Assembly: GCA_019112635.1 (NCBI GenBank)
Contig: DXIX01000016.1
Location: 62,001-126,000 of the forward strand
Source: Candidatus Blautia intestinigallinarum
Lineage (GTDB): Bacteria > Bacillota > Clostridia > Lachnospirales > Lachnospiraceae
Direction of reading: 5' to 3'
Length of the DNA: 64,000 nt
Shown here: positions 7,794 to 16,621 of the stretch, piece by piece
Numbering within the stretch: the stretch's first letter is position 1
Layout: every line of letters starts with the position of its first letter
Made by a program: the position numbers and the translations under genes
Notes under the pieces: generated by a model
Told to the model about the DNA's origin: nothing
The model's database searches: none
Seen by the model: the letters and a program-made list of their open reading frames with translations, nothing else

Positions 7794-10700
7794 ATGGGGA
7801 AAAGAACAGATATTCACAAAGTATTGATTATTGGCTCAGGTCCGATTATCATCGGACAGGCCTGCGAGTTCGACTATTCAGGTACTCAGGCGTGTAAGGC
7901 ACTCAGACAGCTGGGATATGAGATTGTGCTGGTGAACTCCAATCCGGCAACGATTATGACGGATCCTGGCATTGCGGATGTGACTTATATTGAGTCGTTG
8001 AATGTGGAGAGAATGGAAGAGATCATTGCGAAGGAACGTCCAGACGCGATTCTTCCCAATCTGGGCGGACAGTCTGGTTTGAATCTGTGCTCCGAACTGT
8101 CAAAACTTGGAATTCTGGATAAATATAACGTGAAAGTCATCGGAGTTCAGGTGGACGCGATTGAGAGAGGCGAGGACCGGATCGAGTTCAAACATACCAT
8201 GGACAGTCTGGGAATTGAGATGGCGCGAAGCGAGGTAGCCTACAGTGTGGATGAGGCTCTGGCTATAGCGGATAAGCTGGGATATCCGGTGGTTCTGCGT
8301 CCGGCTTATACCATGGGAGGAGCCGGCGGCGGTCTGGTCTACAATGTGGAAGAGCTGAAGACTGTGTGTGCCCGCGGTCTGCAGGCGTCTTTGGTGGGAC
8401 AGGTTCTGGTGGAAGAGTCCATCCTGGGATGGGAGGAGCTGGAGCTGGAAGTTGTCCGTGATTCCAAGAATAATATGATTACCGTCTGCTTCATTGAAAA
8501 CATCGATCCTCTGGGCGTACACACAGGAGACTCTTTTTGCTCTGCGCCTATGTTGACGATCTCAGAGGACGTGCAGAAAGAACTTCAGCGTCAGGCTTAC
8601 AAGATTGTCGAGGCGATTGAGGTGATTGGAGGTACGAATGTACAGTTCGCCCATGACCCGCAGAGCGGCAGAATTATTGTCATTGAGATTAATCCGAGAA
8701 CTTCCAGATCCTCTGCCCTGGCATCCAAGGCGACAGGATTCCCGATTGCGCTTGTGTCAGCTATGCTGGCATCCGGTCTGAATCTGGATGAGATCCCCTG
8801 CGGAAAATACGGTACCCTGGATCGCTATGTCCCCGACGGCGACTACGTGGTAATCAAATTTGCCCGCTGGGCATTTGAAAAATTCAAAGGTGTGGAAGAT
8901 AAACTCGGCACCCAGATGCGTGCGGTCGGTGAAGTGATGAGCATCGGCAAGACTTATAAGGAAGCATTCCAGAAAGCGATCCGAAGTCTGGAGATTGGAA
9001 GATACGGTCTTGGCTGGGCAAAGGATTTCCACGAAAAATCCAAAGAGGAACTTCTGAAAATGCTGGTGGTACCCACCAGTGAGAGACAGTTCATCCTCTA
9101 TGAAGCTCTGCGCAAGGGCGCAACGGTGGACGAGCTTTTTGAACTGACTAAGATCAAACATTATTTCCTGGAGCAGATGAAAGAGCTGGTTGAGGAAGAA
9201 GAAGAGATTCTCAAATACAAGGGCCAGGAACTTCCTGGAGAGGTGCTGCGCCAGGCGAAGCTGGATGGCTTCTCTGATAAATATTTAAGCCAGATTCTCG
9301 GCGTGGAGGAAGAAAAGATCCGCAGCCAGAGAATCGCCATGGGTATGGAGGAAGGCTGGGAAGGTGTTCATGTGAGCGGAACGAAGGACAGCGCTTATTA
9401 CTATTCCTCCTATCATATCAAAGATGAGAGTCCGGTGAGCGAAAACAAGAATAAGATCATGATTCTGGGCGGAGGCCCGAACCGGATCGGACAGGGTATT
9501 GAGTTTGACTATTGCTGTGTTCACGCAGCTCTTGCCCTGAAGAAAGCAGGCTTTGAGACGATTATCGTGAACTGTAATCCGGAGACCGTATCCACAGACT
9601 ATGATACTTCGGACAAGCTGTATTTTGAGCCGCTGACTATGGAAGATGTGCTGAGCATTTATAAAAAGGAGAAACCTCTGGGTGTGATTGCCCAGTTCGG
9701 CGGACAGACACCGCTGAATCTGTCTGCGGATCTGGAGAAACATGGAGTGAAGATTCTGGGAACTTCTCCGGCAGTGATCGACATGGCAGAGGACAGAGAC
9801 CAGTTCCGTGCTATGATGGATAAGCTGGAGATTCCGATGCCGGAGTCCGGAATGGCGGTGGATGTGGAAGAGGCACTGAAGATTGCGGATCAGATTGGCT
9901 ATCCGGTGATGGTACGTCCGTCCTACGTGCTCGGCGGACGCGGCATGGAAGTGGTTTATGATCCGGAGAGTATGAAATCTTACATGGCTGCGGCAGTAGG
10001 TGTGACGCCGGATCGCCCGATTCTGATTGACCGTTTCCTGCGCCACGCTATGGAGTGTGAGGCAGATGCCATCAGTGACGGCACACATGCTTATGTGCCT
10101 GCTGTGATGGAGCACATTGAGCTGGCAGGTATTCACTCAGGGGATTCCGCATGTGTCATTCCGTCTGCGAATATCTCCGAGGAGAATTTAAAGACCATCA
10201 AAGAATATACGAAGAAAATTGCCGAGGAGATGCATGTGCGCGGTCTGATGAACATGCAGTATGCCATCGAGGATGGAAAGGTGTATGTGCTGGAGGCTAA
10301 CCCGAGAGCTTCCCGTACTGTGCCGCTGGTATCCAAGGTGTGCAACATTGCCATGGTTCCTCTTGCAACTGAGATTATCACCTCCGAGTTCACCCATGAG
10401 CCGTCTCCGCTTCTGAATCTGACCGAGAAGAAGATTCCGCATTATGGAGTAAAAGAGGCAGTCTTCCCGTTCAATATGTTCCCGGAAGTGGACCCGCTGC
10501 TGGGACCGGAGATGCGTTCCACCGGCGAGGTGCTGGGACTGGCCAAGACGGTGGGCGAGGCCTATTATAAAGCGCAGGAGGCTACCAAGAGCAAACTTCC
10601 TCTGGAAGGAACGGTGCTGATCAGCGTCAGCGACCGAGACAAAGGAGAAGTTGTGGAAGTGGCCCGTCTGTTCCAGGATGCCGGATTCTCCATCATGGCG

Positions 10701-11018
10701 ACCGGCCATACGCAGAAGCTTCTGGAGGAATCTGGAATTGAGGCGCAGAAAGTATTCAAGATGTCTGAGGGACGTCCGAACATCTATGACATGATCACCA
10801 ACGGAAAGGTTCAGCTGGTGGTCAACACACCAAAAGGAACCAATGAGGACGGTGTGGACGACAGTTACGTGCGTAAGGCATGTATCAAGAGCCGAGTGCC
10901 TTACATGACAACCATGGCAGCGGCACGCATGTCTGCTATGGGAATTGCCCAGGTGAAGAAGCAGGAGAGCAAGGAAGTACTCTCTTTGCAGGAGCTGCAC
11001 AGCCACATCGGGAAATAA
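7794..11018 (+). CDS. carB: Carbamoyl-phosphate synthase large subunit
   Basis: Makes carbamoyl phosphate from bicarbonate, ammonia (from the CarA glutaminase subunit) and two ATP, for pyrimidines and arginine. The 1074-residue length is standard. Two homologous ATP-grasp halves are visible. The first starts VLIIGSGPIIIGQACEFDYSG and the second starts IMILGGGPNRIGQGIEFDYC near residue 557. Each carries the EINPR or EANPR metal-binding motif. The C-terminal MGS-like allosteric domain (from about 940) contains SVSDRDKGEV and NTPKG. The start has GAGGAG, and a TATACT -10 lies at 7744-7749. Unusually, carA is not adjacent: the neighbours are ldhA and a DNA repair gene. Confidence 0.97.
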   Translation: MGKRTDIHKVLIIGSGPIIIGQACEFDYSGTQACKALRQLGYEIVLVNSNPATIMTDPGIADVTYIESLNVERMEEIIAKERPDAILPNLGGQSGLNLCSELSKLGILDKYNVKVIGVQVDAIERGEDRIEFKHTMDSLGIEMARSEVAYSVDEALAIADKLGYPVVLRPAYTMGGAGGGLVYNVEELKTVCARGLQASLVGQVLVEESILGWEELELEVVRDSKNNMITVCFIENIDPLGVHTGDSFCSAPMLTISEDVQKELQRQAYKIVEAIEVIGGTNVQFAHDPQSGRIIVIEINPRTSRSSALASKATGFPIALVSAMLASGLNLDEIPCGKYGTLDRYVPDGDYVVIKFARWAFEKFKGVEDKLGTQMRAVGEVMSIGKTYKEAFQKAIRSLEIGRYGLGWAKDFHEKSKEELLKMLVVPTSERQFILYEALRKGATVDELFELTKIKHYFLEQMKELVEEEEEILKYKGQELPGEVLRQAKLDGFSDKYLSQILGVEEEKIRSQRIAMGMEEGWEGVHVSGTKDSAYYYSSYHIKDESPVSENKNKIMILGGGPNRIGQGIEFDYCCVHAALALKKAGFETIIVNCNPETVSTDYDTSDKLYFEPLTMEDVLSIYKKEKPLGVIAQFGGQTPLNLSADLEKHGVKILGTSPAVIDMAEDRDQFRAMMDKLEIPMPESGMAVDVEEALKIADQIGYPVMVRPSYVLGGRGMEVVYDPESMKSYMAAAVGVTPDRPILIDRFLRHAMECEADAISDGTHAYVPAVMEHIELAGIHSGDSACVIPSANISEENLKTIKEYTKKIAEEMHVRGLMNMQYAIEDGKVYVLEANPRASRTVPLVSKVCNIAMVPLATEIITSEFTHEPSPLLNLTEKKIPHYGVKEAVFPFNMFPEVDPLLGPEMRSTGEVLGLAKTVGEAYYKAQEATKSKLPLEGTVLISVSDRDKGEVVEVARLFQDAGFSIMATGHTQKLLEESGIEAQKVFKMSEGRPNIYDMITNGKVQLVVNTPKGTNEDGVDDSYVRKACIKSRVPYMTTMAAARMSAMGIAQVKKQESKEVLSLQELHSHIGK

Positions 11019-11035
11019 AAAGCGATTTTGACAGC

Positions 11036-11081
11036 AGGGTGCCGCAGGACTGGCCGAACAAGCCGGCCGGCGGCACTCTTT
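11036..11081 (+). terminator. Possible terminator after carB
   Basis: AGGGTGCCGC (11036-11045) pairs with GCGGCACTCT (11070-11079), with a GC-rich interior stem GGCCG/CGGCC. Only three U follow, so termination would be weak. Confidence 0.4.
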
Positions 11082-11129
11082 GTGAGATAAGCATGAGGTA
11101 TCCCATTGATCGGATAGGGGGAGAAAAAT

Positions 11130-11816
11130 ATAGAAAGTCGTAATATCTGCAGTCAGCTGATAGAGTTGGCGGAACCTGAATATCAGAAATTCACCAGCAG
11201 GCTGATTCCCAATGTTCCACCCGGGAAAATACTGGGAGTCCGCCTTCCGGCGCTTCGAAAGATAGCAGCCCGAATCGCGAGAGATGACTGGGAGTCTTAC
11301 GTGGCCCAGGAGAAAGAGTACTTCGAGGAGATTATGGTGGAGGGAATGGTTCTGGGGAAAATATCCCTTCCCTGGGAGGAGCTGGAACCTTATCTGCGCA
11401 GTTTTGTTCCCAAAATTGACAACTGGTCTGTCTGTGACAGTTTTTGCACCGGGCTGAAGATCGCCTTGCGGGAACCGGAAAAGATGTGGCAGTTCCTTCA
11501 GGAATATCTGGCGTCCGGGGAGGCTTATGAGATCCGGTTTGCGGTGGTGATGATTCTGAAATATTATGTGGATGAGAATTACAGGGAAAGTGCGTTTGAG
11601 TGGTTTGACCGAATCTGCCATCCGGATTACTATGTGAAAATGGCGGTGTCCTGGGCGGTCTCTTGCTATTATGTGAAATTTCCAGAGGAGACAAAGGAGT
11701 ATTTAAAGTGTGACCGGATGGATGTGTTCACCCACAATAAGGCAATTCAGAAAATCCGGGAATCCCGCTGTGTATCGGCACCCCAAAAACAGGAATTGCT
11801 TCTGCTGAAACGCTGA
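11130..11816 (+). CDS. DNA alkylation repair protein (AlkD-like HEAT-repeat glycosylase)
   Basis: Family members remove bulky or cationic alkylated bases such as N3-alkyladenine. The sequence shows GVRLPALRKIA, DNWSVCDSF and KMAVSWAVSCYYVKFP, matching the AlkD helical-repeat fold. No ATG exists in frame at the 5' end. The nearest AUG-like options are TTG at 11166, which lacks a good ribosome site and would drop the first conserved helix (ICSQLIELAEPEYQKFTSRL), and ATA at 11130, placed 8 nt after AGGGGGAG (11116-11123). An in-frame TAG at 11115-11117 rules out anything longer. I therefore place the start at ATA 11130 (228 residues, close to family length); TTG 11166 (216 residues) is the alternative. 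Confidence 0.82.
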   Translation: MESRNICSQLIELAEPEYQKFTSRLIPNVPPGKILGVRLPALRKIAARIARDDWESYVAQEKEYFEEIMVEGMVLGKISLPWEELEPYLRSFVPKIDNWSVCDSFCTGLKIALREPEKMWQFLQEYLASGEAYEIRFAVVMILKYYVDENYRESAFEWFDRICHPDYYVKMAVSWAVSCYYVKFPEETKEYLKCDRMDVFTHNKAIQKIRESRCVSAPQKQELLLLKR

Positions 11817-11822
11817 GATTCT

Positions 11823-11851
11823 TTGGCATTGGCAGGACTGTATGGTATACT
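11823..11851 (+). promoter_or_regulatory. Promoter of the zinc-ribbon/GH3/ybaK operon
   Basis: TTGGCA (11823-11828), a 17-bp spacer and TATACT (11846-11851), starting a few bases after the alkylation-repair stop codon. Confidence 0.65.
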
Positions 11852-11893
11852 AGGGTTAAATGTTCAGCGAAGAAGTGTTGAGGAGGGAGACAG

Positions 11894-12967
11894 ATGAAGT
11901 GCCCAAAATGTGGTTTTGAAAATGATGAGAATGCGCGGTTCTGTGAGAAGTGCGGAAGCGCTCTGAGGCCTCAGACAACAGGGAAGGGACAGGAGGAGAC
12001 CGTCGCGTTCTCACAGGAGAAAGGAAGAGAACGTTTCCGCGAAGAGACTGGGCAGACGGAATTCTATTCCGACGGAAATGGAACTTGGGAGGGACAGCAG
12101 GTGGACTGGGGAAGTCCCCAGGGAGATCAGACCTATCGAGGTTATCCGGAGAAACGCTGTCCGCGCTGCGGAAGTCTTTTGGAAGAAAACTGCGGTTTCT
12201 GCCCGGTCTGCGGAGCAGCGGTGGATCAGACATCCCGGCCTTATGACGTCCCTCCCTACAAGGGAGAGGGGCCTTCCCAGGGATCAGGCGGAAAAAATCA
12301 AAAGCCGTTGACAAAACAGATCCTTCTGGTGCTTTTAGTCTTGTTTTTGCTGATCGATGCGATTTTGGCCGGATATTATTTTTATACCCGGAACGATGAC
12401 ACAGCGGTCGAGGAAGAGGAAGCGGATGCTGGAGAGGAGAAGAGTTCTGAAGAGACGGAAGAGGCGTCAAAGACCACTTCCACTCCAATGCCCACTCCCA
12501 CAAAAGAGCCGGAGATTGTTCATATTTATGAGTATTATATTGATAACTGCAGCTGGGAGGAAGCCTACCAGAAATGCAGAGCGCAGGACGGTTATCTGGT
12601 CCGCATCGAGAGCGCAGAGGAATTTGAGACGATCTGCAAAGAAATCCGGGCAAAGGGAATGCAGGACTATATGTTTTTCATCGGCGGGCGCAGAGACCCG
12701 GGGAGCAGCAGCTATTATTGGATTGATGAAAATAATGTGACTACCGGAGAACCCATCAACGATGTCAATTCACCTCTGAATGGATACTGGATGGCCAATG
12801 AGCCCAGTTTCACGGATGGGGCCATTGAGGAAACCTGTATGGAGATGAATTTCTACTCCGGTGAAAACCGTTGGGTGATCAATGATGTTCCCAATGAGTT
12901 GACAGATGTGGTTCCGGAGTTCACAGGAAAGATAGGGTATATTTGTGAGTATGAGATCACCCGGTAG
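11894..12967 (+). CDS. Double zinc-ribbon, single-TM protein with extracytoplasmic C-type-lectin-like domain
   Basis: A 357-residue protein in clear modules. Zinc ribbon 1 is at residues 3-21 (CPKCG...CEKCG). A polar Gln/Gly-rich linker follows. Zinc ribbon 2 is at about 89-107 (CPRCG...CPVCG). One membrane helix spans about 141-164, followed by an acidic then Ser/Thr/Pro stalk (TSTPMPTPTKEP). The outer domain (about 208-357) has WEEAYQKCRAQDGYLVRIES, YYWIDENN and WVINDVP, the layout of a C-type-lectin-like fold. Orientation would put the zinc ribbons in the cytoplasm (positive-inside, inferred). The function is unknown: it may sense or bind a cell-wall ligand. It overlaps the GH3 gene by 23 bp, so the two are co-translated. 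Confidence 0.75.
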   Translation: MKCPKCGFENDENARFCEKCGSALRPQTTGKGQEETVAFSQEKGRERFREETGQTEFYSDGNGTWEGQQVDWGSPQGDQTYRGYPEKRCPRCGSLLEENCGFCPVCGAAVDQTSRPYDVPPYKGEGPSQGSGGKNQKPLTKQILLVLLVLFLLIDAILAGYYFYTRNDDTAVEEEEADAGEEKSSEETEEASKTTSTPMPTPTKEPEIVHIYEYYIDNCSWEEAYQKCRAQDGYLVRIESAEEFETICKEIRAKGMQDYMFFIGGRRDPGSSSYYWIDENNVTTGEPINDVNSPLNGYWMANEPSFTDGAIEETCMEMNFYSGENRWVINDVPNELTDVVPEFTGKIGYICEYEITR

Positions 12968-14249
12968 AGACAAGAGGAGAAGAAAGGTAATCCTGACGGT
13001 GGGGGCAAGCTGTCTGCTTGTCCTCTGTCTTCTGTTTATGAGCCTCCTGATTTTCAGCATTTATCAGGAAAAGACGCAGAAGGAAGAAAATTCTCCGCCA
13101 AAAGAACAGGAAAACCTGGATGTTTTGGAAGAACAGCCGGAGGAAGATGTGCCGCAGCGTAAGGAAGATACGCCGCAGCCGAAGGAATCGGTATCGAAGA
13201 AGGTGGAAGAACTGATTGAGAGGATGACGGTGGAGCAGAAGGTGGCCCAGCTGTTCTTCGTTCTTCCGGATTCCCTGAGCCAGGTCAGCCAGACAACCCA
13301 GGTGGGAGAACTGACAGCCTCTGCTTTTGGGCAGTATCCGGTGGGCGGAATTGTGTATATGGAGAATCAGATTCTCTCAGAAGAACAGCTGACGGACATG
13401 AATCAGGAATTCTGCCGGCTTAGTCAGGAGATCCTTGGGGTGGATCCCTTCCTCGCAGTGGATGAGGAAGGAGGAAGCGTGACCAGGATCGCCGGCAATC
13501 CTGCTTTTCCGGTGACGGACGTGGGAGATATGGCGGATGTGGGGAGTACCCGGGATCCGAATCAGGCCTATCAGGTGGGAGTGACTTTGGGAACTTATCT
13601 TCATCAGTATGGGTTTAACCTGGATTTTGCGCCTGTGGCGGATGTGCTGACCAATCCATCCAACACGGTGGTCAGCAGACGATCGTTCGGCAGCGAACCT
13701 GAGCTGGTAGCCGATATGGTGGCGGCAGAGGTGAGAGGACTTGGAGAAAACAGCATCCGTTCGGCTCTGAAACATTTTCCAGGACATGGAGCCACGGCAG
13801 AGGATTCCCATGAGGGCTTTGCCTACGCAAACCGAAGCCTGGAACAGCTGCGGTCGTGTGAGCTGCTTCCTTTTCAGGCAGGAATTGATGCGGGGGCAGA
13901 TTTTGTGATGGTGGGACATCTGTGTTATCCCCAGATTGATGAAAGCGGGGAACCAGCCAGCATCTCCTCCTGGGCAGTCACGCAGCTTTTGAAAGAAGAG
14001 ATGGGATTTACCGGGGTTGCCATCACGGATGCCATGAATATGGGGGCGATTGCCAACCATTATTCTTCCGCGGAGGCAGCTGTGAGGGCTGTGCAGGCCG
14101 GAATTGATATGATCCTGATGCCGGCGGATTTCATATCCGCCTATAACGGTGTTCTGGAAGCCGTGAACAACGGGAGTATTTCCCAGGAGAGGTTAAATGA
14201 CGCATTGACGAGAATTTTGACAGTAAAATTAGAAGGACAGGGAGACTGA
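12945..14249 (+). CDS. Glycoside hydrolase family 3, NagZ-like beta-N-acetylhexosaminidase
   Basis: A 434-residue protein with a positively charged start, a membrane helix or signal anchor (about 15-37) and a Glu/Pro-rich stalk. The GH3 barrel contains VDEEGGSVTRI, the His/Asp general-acid loop KHFPGHGATAEDSH and the nucleophile block GVAITDAMNMGAI. NagZ-type enzymes release N-acetylglucosamine from muropeptides. The anchor places this one outside the membrane, suggesting wall trimming. The GTG at 12945 follows AGGG at 12934-12937; ATG at 12951 is an equally possible start. It overlaps the upstream CTLD protein and is followed 2 bp later by ybaK. Confidence 0.88.
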   Translation: MSMRSPGRDKRRRKVILTVGASCLLVLCLLFMSLLIFSIYQEKTQKEENSPPKEQENLDVLEEQPEEDVPQRKEDTPQPKESVSKKVEELIERMTVEQKVAQLFFVLPDSLSQVSQTTQVGELTASAFGQYPVGGIVYMENQILSEEQLTDMNQEFCRLSQEILGVDPFLAVDEEGGSVTRIAGNPAFPVTDVGDMADVGSTRDPNQAYQVGVTLGTYLHQYGFNLDFAPVADVLTNPSNTVVSRRSFGSEPELVADMVAAEVRGLGENSIRSALKHFPGHGATAEDSHEGFAYANRSLEQLRSCELLPFQAGIDAGADFVMVGHLCYPQIDESGEPASISSWAVTQLLKEEMGFTGVAITDAMNMGAIANHYSSAEAAVRAVQAGIDMILMPADFISAYNGVLEAVNNGSISQERLNDALTRILTVKLEGQGD

Positions 14250-14251
14250 GA

Positions 14252-14728
14252 ATGGCAAAAGAGGCAAAGACAAATGCAATGAGAATGTTAGAGAGACAGA
14301 AAGTGCCTTATCAGGTACTCACCTATGAGTGTGAGGAGTTTATTGACGGGATGCACTCGGCAGATCTGACCGGGGCGCCTTACGAGCAGTCATACAAGAC
14401 GCTTGTGATGGAGGGCAAAAGCAAAGAACACTATGTCTTTGTGATTCCCATTGAGCGGGAAGTAGATCGCAAGGCAGCGGCGAAGGCTGTGGGAGAGAAG
14501 AGTGTGGATATGATTCATGTGAAGGATATCCAGAAGATCACAGGATATGTGCGCGGAGGATGCAGTCCTTTGGGAATGAAGAAGCAGTTTGTCACAGTGT
14601 ATGACGAGAGTGTCAGAAATTTTGACGAAATTTATGTGAGCGGAGGGCGGATCGGGATCACTCTCAAAGTGCCCGTGGAAGCTCTGCTGAAGATAACAAA
14701 GGGAATTACCGCTGCTGTGACAGCGTGA
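14252..14728 (+). CDS. ybaK: YbaK/EbsC-type Cys-tRNA(Pro) deacylase
   Basis: A 158-residue cytoplasmic protein of the YbaK/ProX editing family, which hydrolyses mischarged Cys-tRNA(Pro). The family core is visible: KTLVMEG, FVIPIEREVDRKAAAKA, RGGCSPLGMKK and VSGGRIGITLKV. The length is normal. It starts 2 bp after the GH3 stop with GGACAGGGAGAC acting as ribosome site. The functional tie to the two envelope genes before it is unclear; co-transcription may be incidental. Confidence 0.9.
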   Translation: MAKEAKTNAMRMLERQKVPYQVLTYECEEFIDGMHSADLTGAPYEQSYKTLVMEGKSKEHYVFVIPIEREVDRKAAAKAVGEKSVDMIHVKDIQKITGYVRGGCSPLGMKKQFVTVYDESVRNFDEIYVSGGRIGITLKVPVEALLKITKGITAAVTA

Positions 14729-14742
14729 GCCGGAAAGATATG

Positions 14743-14787
14743 AAAAGTGCCGTTTTCTCATGACATTATGGGAAAGCGGCACTTTTT
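14743..14787. terminator. Bidirectional terminator between ybaK and the ABC-F gene
   Basis: AAAAGTGCCG pairs with CGGCACTTTT, with extra pairing of TTTTCTCAT/ATGGGAAA inside. U-rich runs leave the hairpin on both strands, serving the convergent genes. Confidence 0.85.
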
Positions 14788-14791
14788 CAAA

Positions 14792-16423
14792 TTAATTATC
14801 TTCTTCGGTCATCTGATATACATGACGTTTCTTGGCCATCTCATCGCTGGCAAGATATTCGTCGTAAGTTGTGATCTTATCGATCAGGGTTCCGTTGGGC
14901 AGGAATTCCATGATCCGGTTGGCTGTCGTCTGCACAAACTGATGGTCGTGGGAGGCGAACAGAATCACGCCCGGGAATTTGATCAGACCGTTGTTCAAAG
15001 CGGTGATGGATTCCATGTCCAGGTGGTTGGTGGGCTCATCCAGAAGCAGGATGTTGGCACCGGAGATCATCATCTTGGAGAGGAGACAGCGGACTTTCTC
15101 TCCACCGGAGAGTACGCGGACTTTTTTGACACCGTCCTCACCTGCGAAGAGCATTCTTCCGAGGAAGCCGCGCACATAAGTGGCATCTTTGATCTCAGAG
15201 TACTGAGTCAGCCAGTCGGCAATGGTCAGATCATTGTCAAACTCAGCGGTGTTGTCCTTGGGGAAATAAGCGCGTGAGGTGGTCACACCCCATTTGTAGG
15301 TTCCCTCGTCCGGTTCCAGTTCTCCCATCAGGATACGGAAAAAGGTGGTGATGGCCAGCTCGTTGGTTCCCACGAACGCAACCTTGTCGTCGTGTCCCAG
15401 GGTAAAACTGACATTGTCGATGACTTTCACACCGTCGATGGTCTTGGAGAGGTTCTCCACCATCAGGACTTCATTTCCGATCTCACGGTTCGGACGGAAA
15501 TCAATATAGGGATATTTTCGGCTGGAAGGACGCATCTCATCCAGCTGAATTTTTTCCAGGGCACGCTTACGGGAGGTAGCCTGTCTGGACTTGGAAGCAT
15601 TCGCGCTGAACCGGGAGATAAATTCCTGCAGTTCTTTGATTTTCTCTTCTTTTTTCTTGTTGGCTTCCTTCATCTGTTTGACCAGAAGCTGGCTGGACTC
15701 AAACCAGAAATCGTAGTTGCCGGCATAGAGTTGAATCTTGCCGTAATCAATGTCCGCGATGTGGGTACATACTTTATTAAGGAAGTAACGGTCGTGGGAT
15801 ACCACGATGACGGTATTCTCAAAGTTGATCAGAAACTCTTCCAGCCATTCAATGGCAGGCAGATCCAGGTGGTTGGTGGGCTCGTCCAAAAGCAGAATAT
15901 CCGGATTTCCGAATAACGCCTGGGCAAGCAGAACTTTCACTTTGAGACTTCCGTTCAGATCACGCATGGTAGTATAGTGATATTCTGTGTCCACACCCAG
16001 CCCGTTGAGCAAGGTGGCGGCGTCAGATTCCGCTTCCCAGCCATTCATCTCGGCAAACTCACCTTCCAGCTCGCTGGCACGGATTCCGTCCTCATCGGTG
16101 AAATCTTCCTTTGCGTAGATGGCATCTTTTTCTTTCATAATTTCATAGAGACGGGCGTTTCCCATGATTACTGTGTCCAGAACCTGGTAGTCATCATATT
16201 TAAAATGGTCCTGTTGCAGAAAAGACAGACGCTGTCCAGGGGTGATGGTCACATCTCCTTTGGTTGTCTCAAGCTGTCCGGACAGTATTTTCAGAAACGT
16301 TGATTTTCCCGCTCCGTTGGCTCCGATCAGTCCATAGCAGTTACCTTCGGTAAATTTGATATTGACATCTTCAAAGAGAGCCTTTTTTCCAATACGTAAA
16401 GTGACATTATTTGCTGCAATCAT
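14792..16423 (-). CDS. ABC-F family ATPase (YkpA/YbiT type)
   Basis: A 543-residue soluble protein with two nucleotide-binding domains and no membrane segment. ABC-F proteins bind the ribosomal E site and act in translation. NBD1 has Walker A GANGAGKST (about 33-41) and LLLDEPTNHLD, but its signature is LNGSLKVKV instead of LSGGQ. NBD2 keeps LSGGEKVRC and LLLDEPTNHLD, while its Walker A is degenerate (VGTNELAITTF). I recall both deviations in B. subtilis YkpA, so they mark the subfamily and not damage. The linker KKKEEKIKELQ is the usual charged inter-domain arm. ATG preceded by GAGGTC on the minus strand. Confidence 0.9.
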   Translation of the reverse strand: MIAANNVTLRIGKKALFEDVNIKFTEGNCYGLIGANGAGKSTFLKILSGQLETTKGDVTITPGQRLSFLQQDHFKYDDYQVLDTVIMGNARLYEIMKEKDAIYAKEDFTDEDGIRASELEGEFAEMNGWEAESDAATLLNGLGVDTEYHYTTMRDLNGSLKVKVLLAQALFGNPDILLLDEPTNHLDLPAIEWLEEFLINFENTVIVVSHDRYFLNKVCTHIADIDYGKIQLYAGNYDFWFESSQLLVKQMKEANKKKEEKIKELQEFISRFSANASKSRQATSRKRALEKIQLDEMRPSSRKYPYIDFRPNREIGNEVLMVENLSKTIDGVKVIDNVSFTLGHDDKVAFVGTNELAITTFFRILMGELEPDEGTYKWGVTTSRAYFPKDNTAEFDNDLTIADWLTQYSEIKDATYVRGFLGRMLFAGEDGVKKVRVLSGGEKVRCLLSKMMISGANILLLDEPTNHLDMESITALNNGLIKFPGVILFASHDHQFVQTTANRIMEFLPNGTLIDKITTYDEYLASDEMAKKRHVYQMTEEDN

Positions 16424-16550
16424 AATTTGACCTCATTTTCTCATAGAATACTGTGATATGGTTACAGTGGTGCGAAATCACATACACATTAGCTATTTTA
16501 ACGTATCTTTTCAAATTTGCAATACTGACTTATAAAAAATTGGATTTTTT

Positions 16551-16579
16551 TTGACAAGATCCGAAAATCATGGTATAAC
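16551..16579 (+). promoter_or_regulatory. Promoter of the CcdA-like gene
   Basis: TTGACA (16551-16556), a 17-bp spacer and TATAAC (16574-16579), about 43 bp before the start codon. Confidence 0.7.
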
Positions 16580-16621
16580 AAAAAGAATTGAAAATGAGAA
16601 AAAATTAAGGAGAGTGATTGG

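Noticed and set aside
10188-11621. 477-codon minus-strand frame over the carB end and the AlkD-like gene
   Set aside because: Shadow of two well-supported plus-strand genes; no start context or family features.
14792-16423. Degenerate Walker A and signature motifs as a sign of a broken ABC-F gene
   Set aside because: I recall the same deviations in YkpA-type proteins; the frame is intact.
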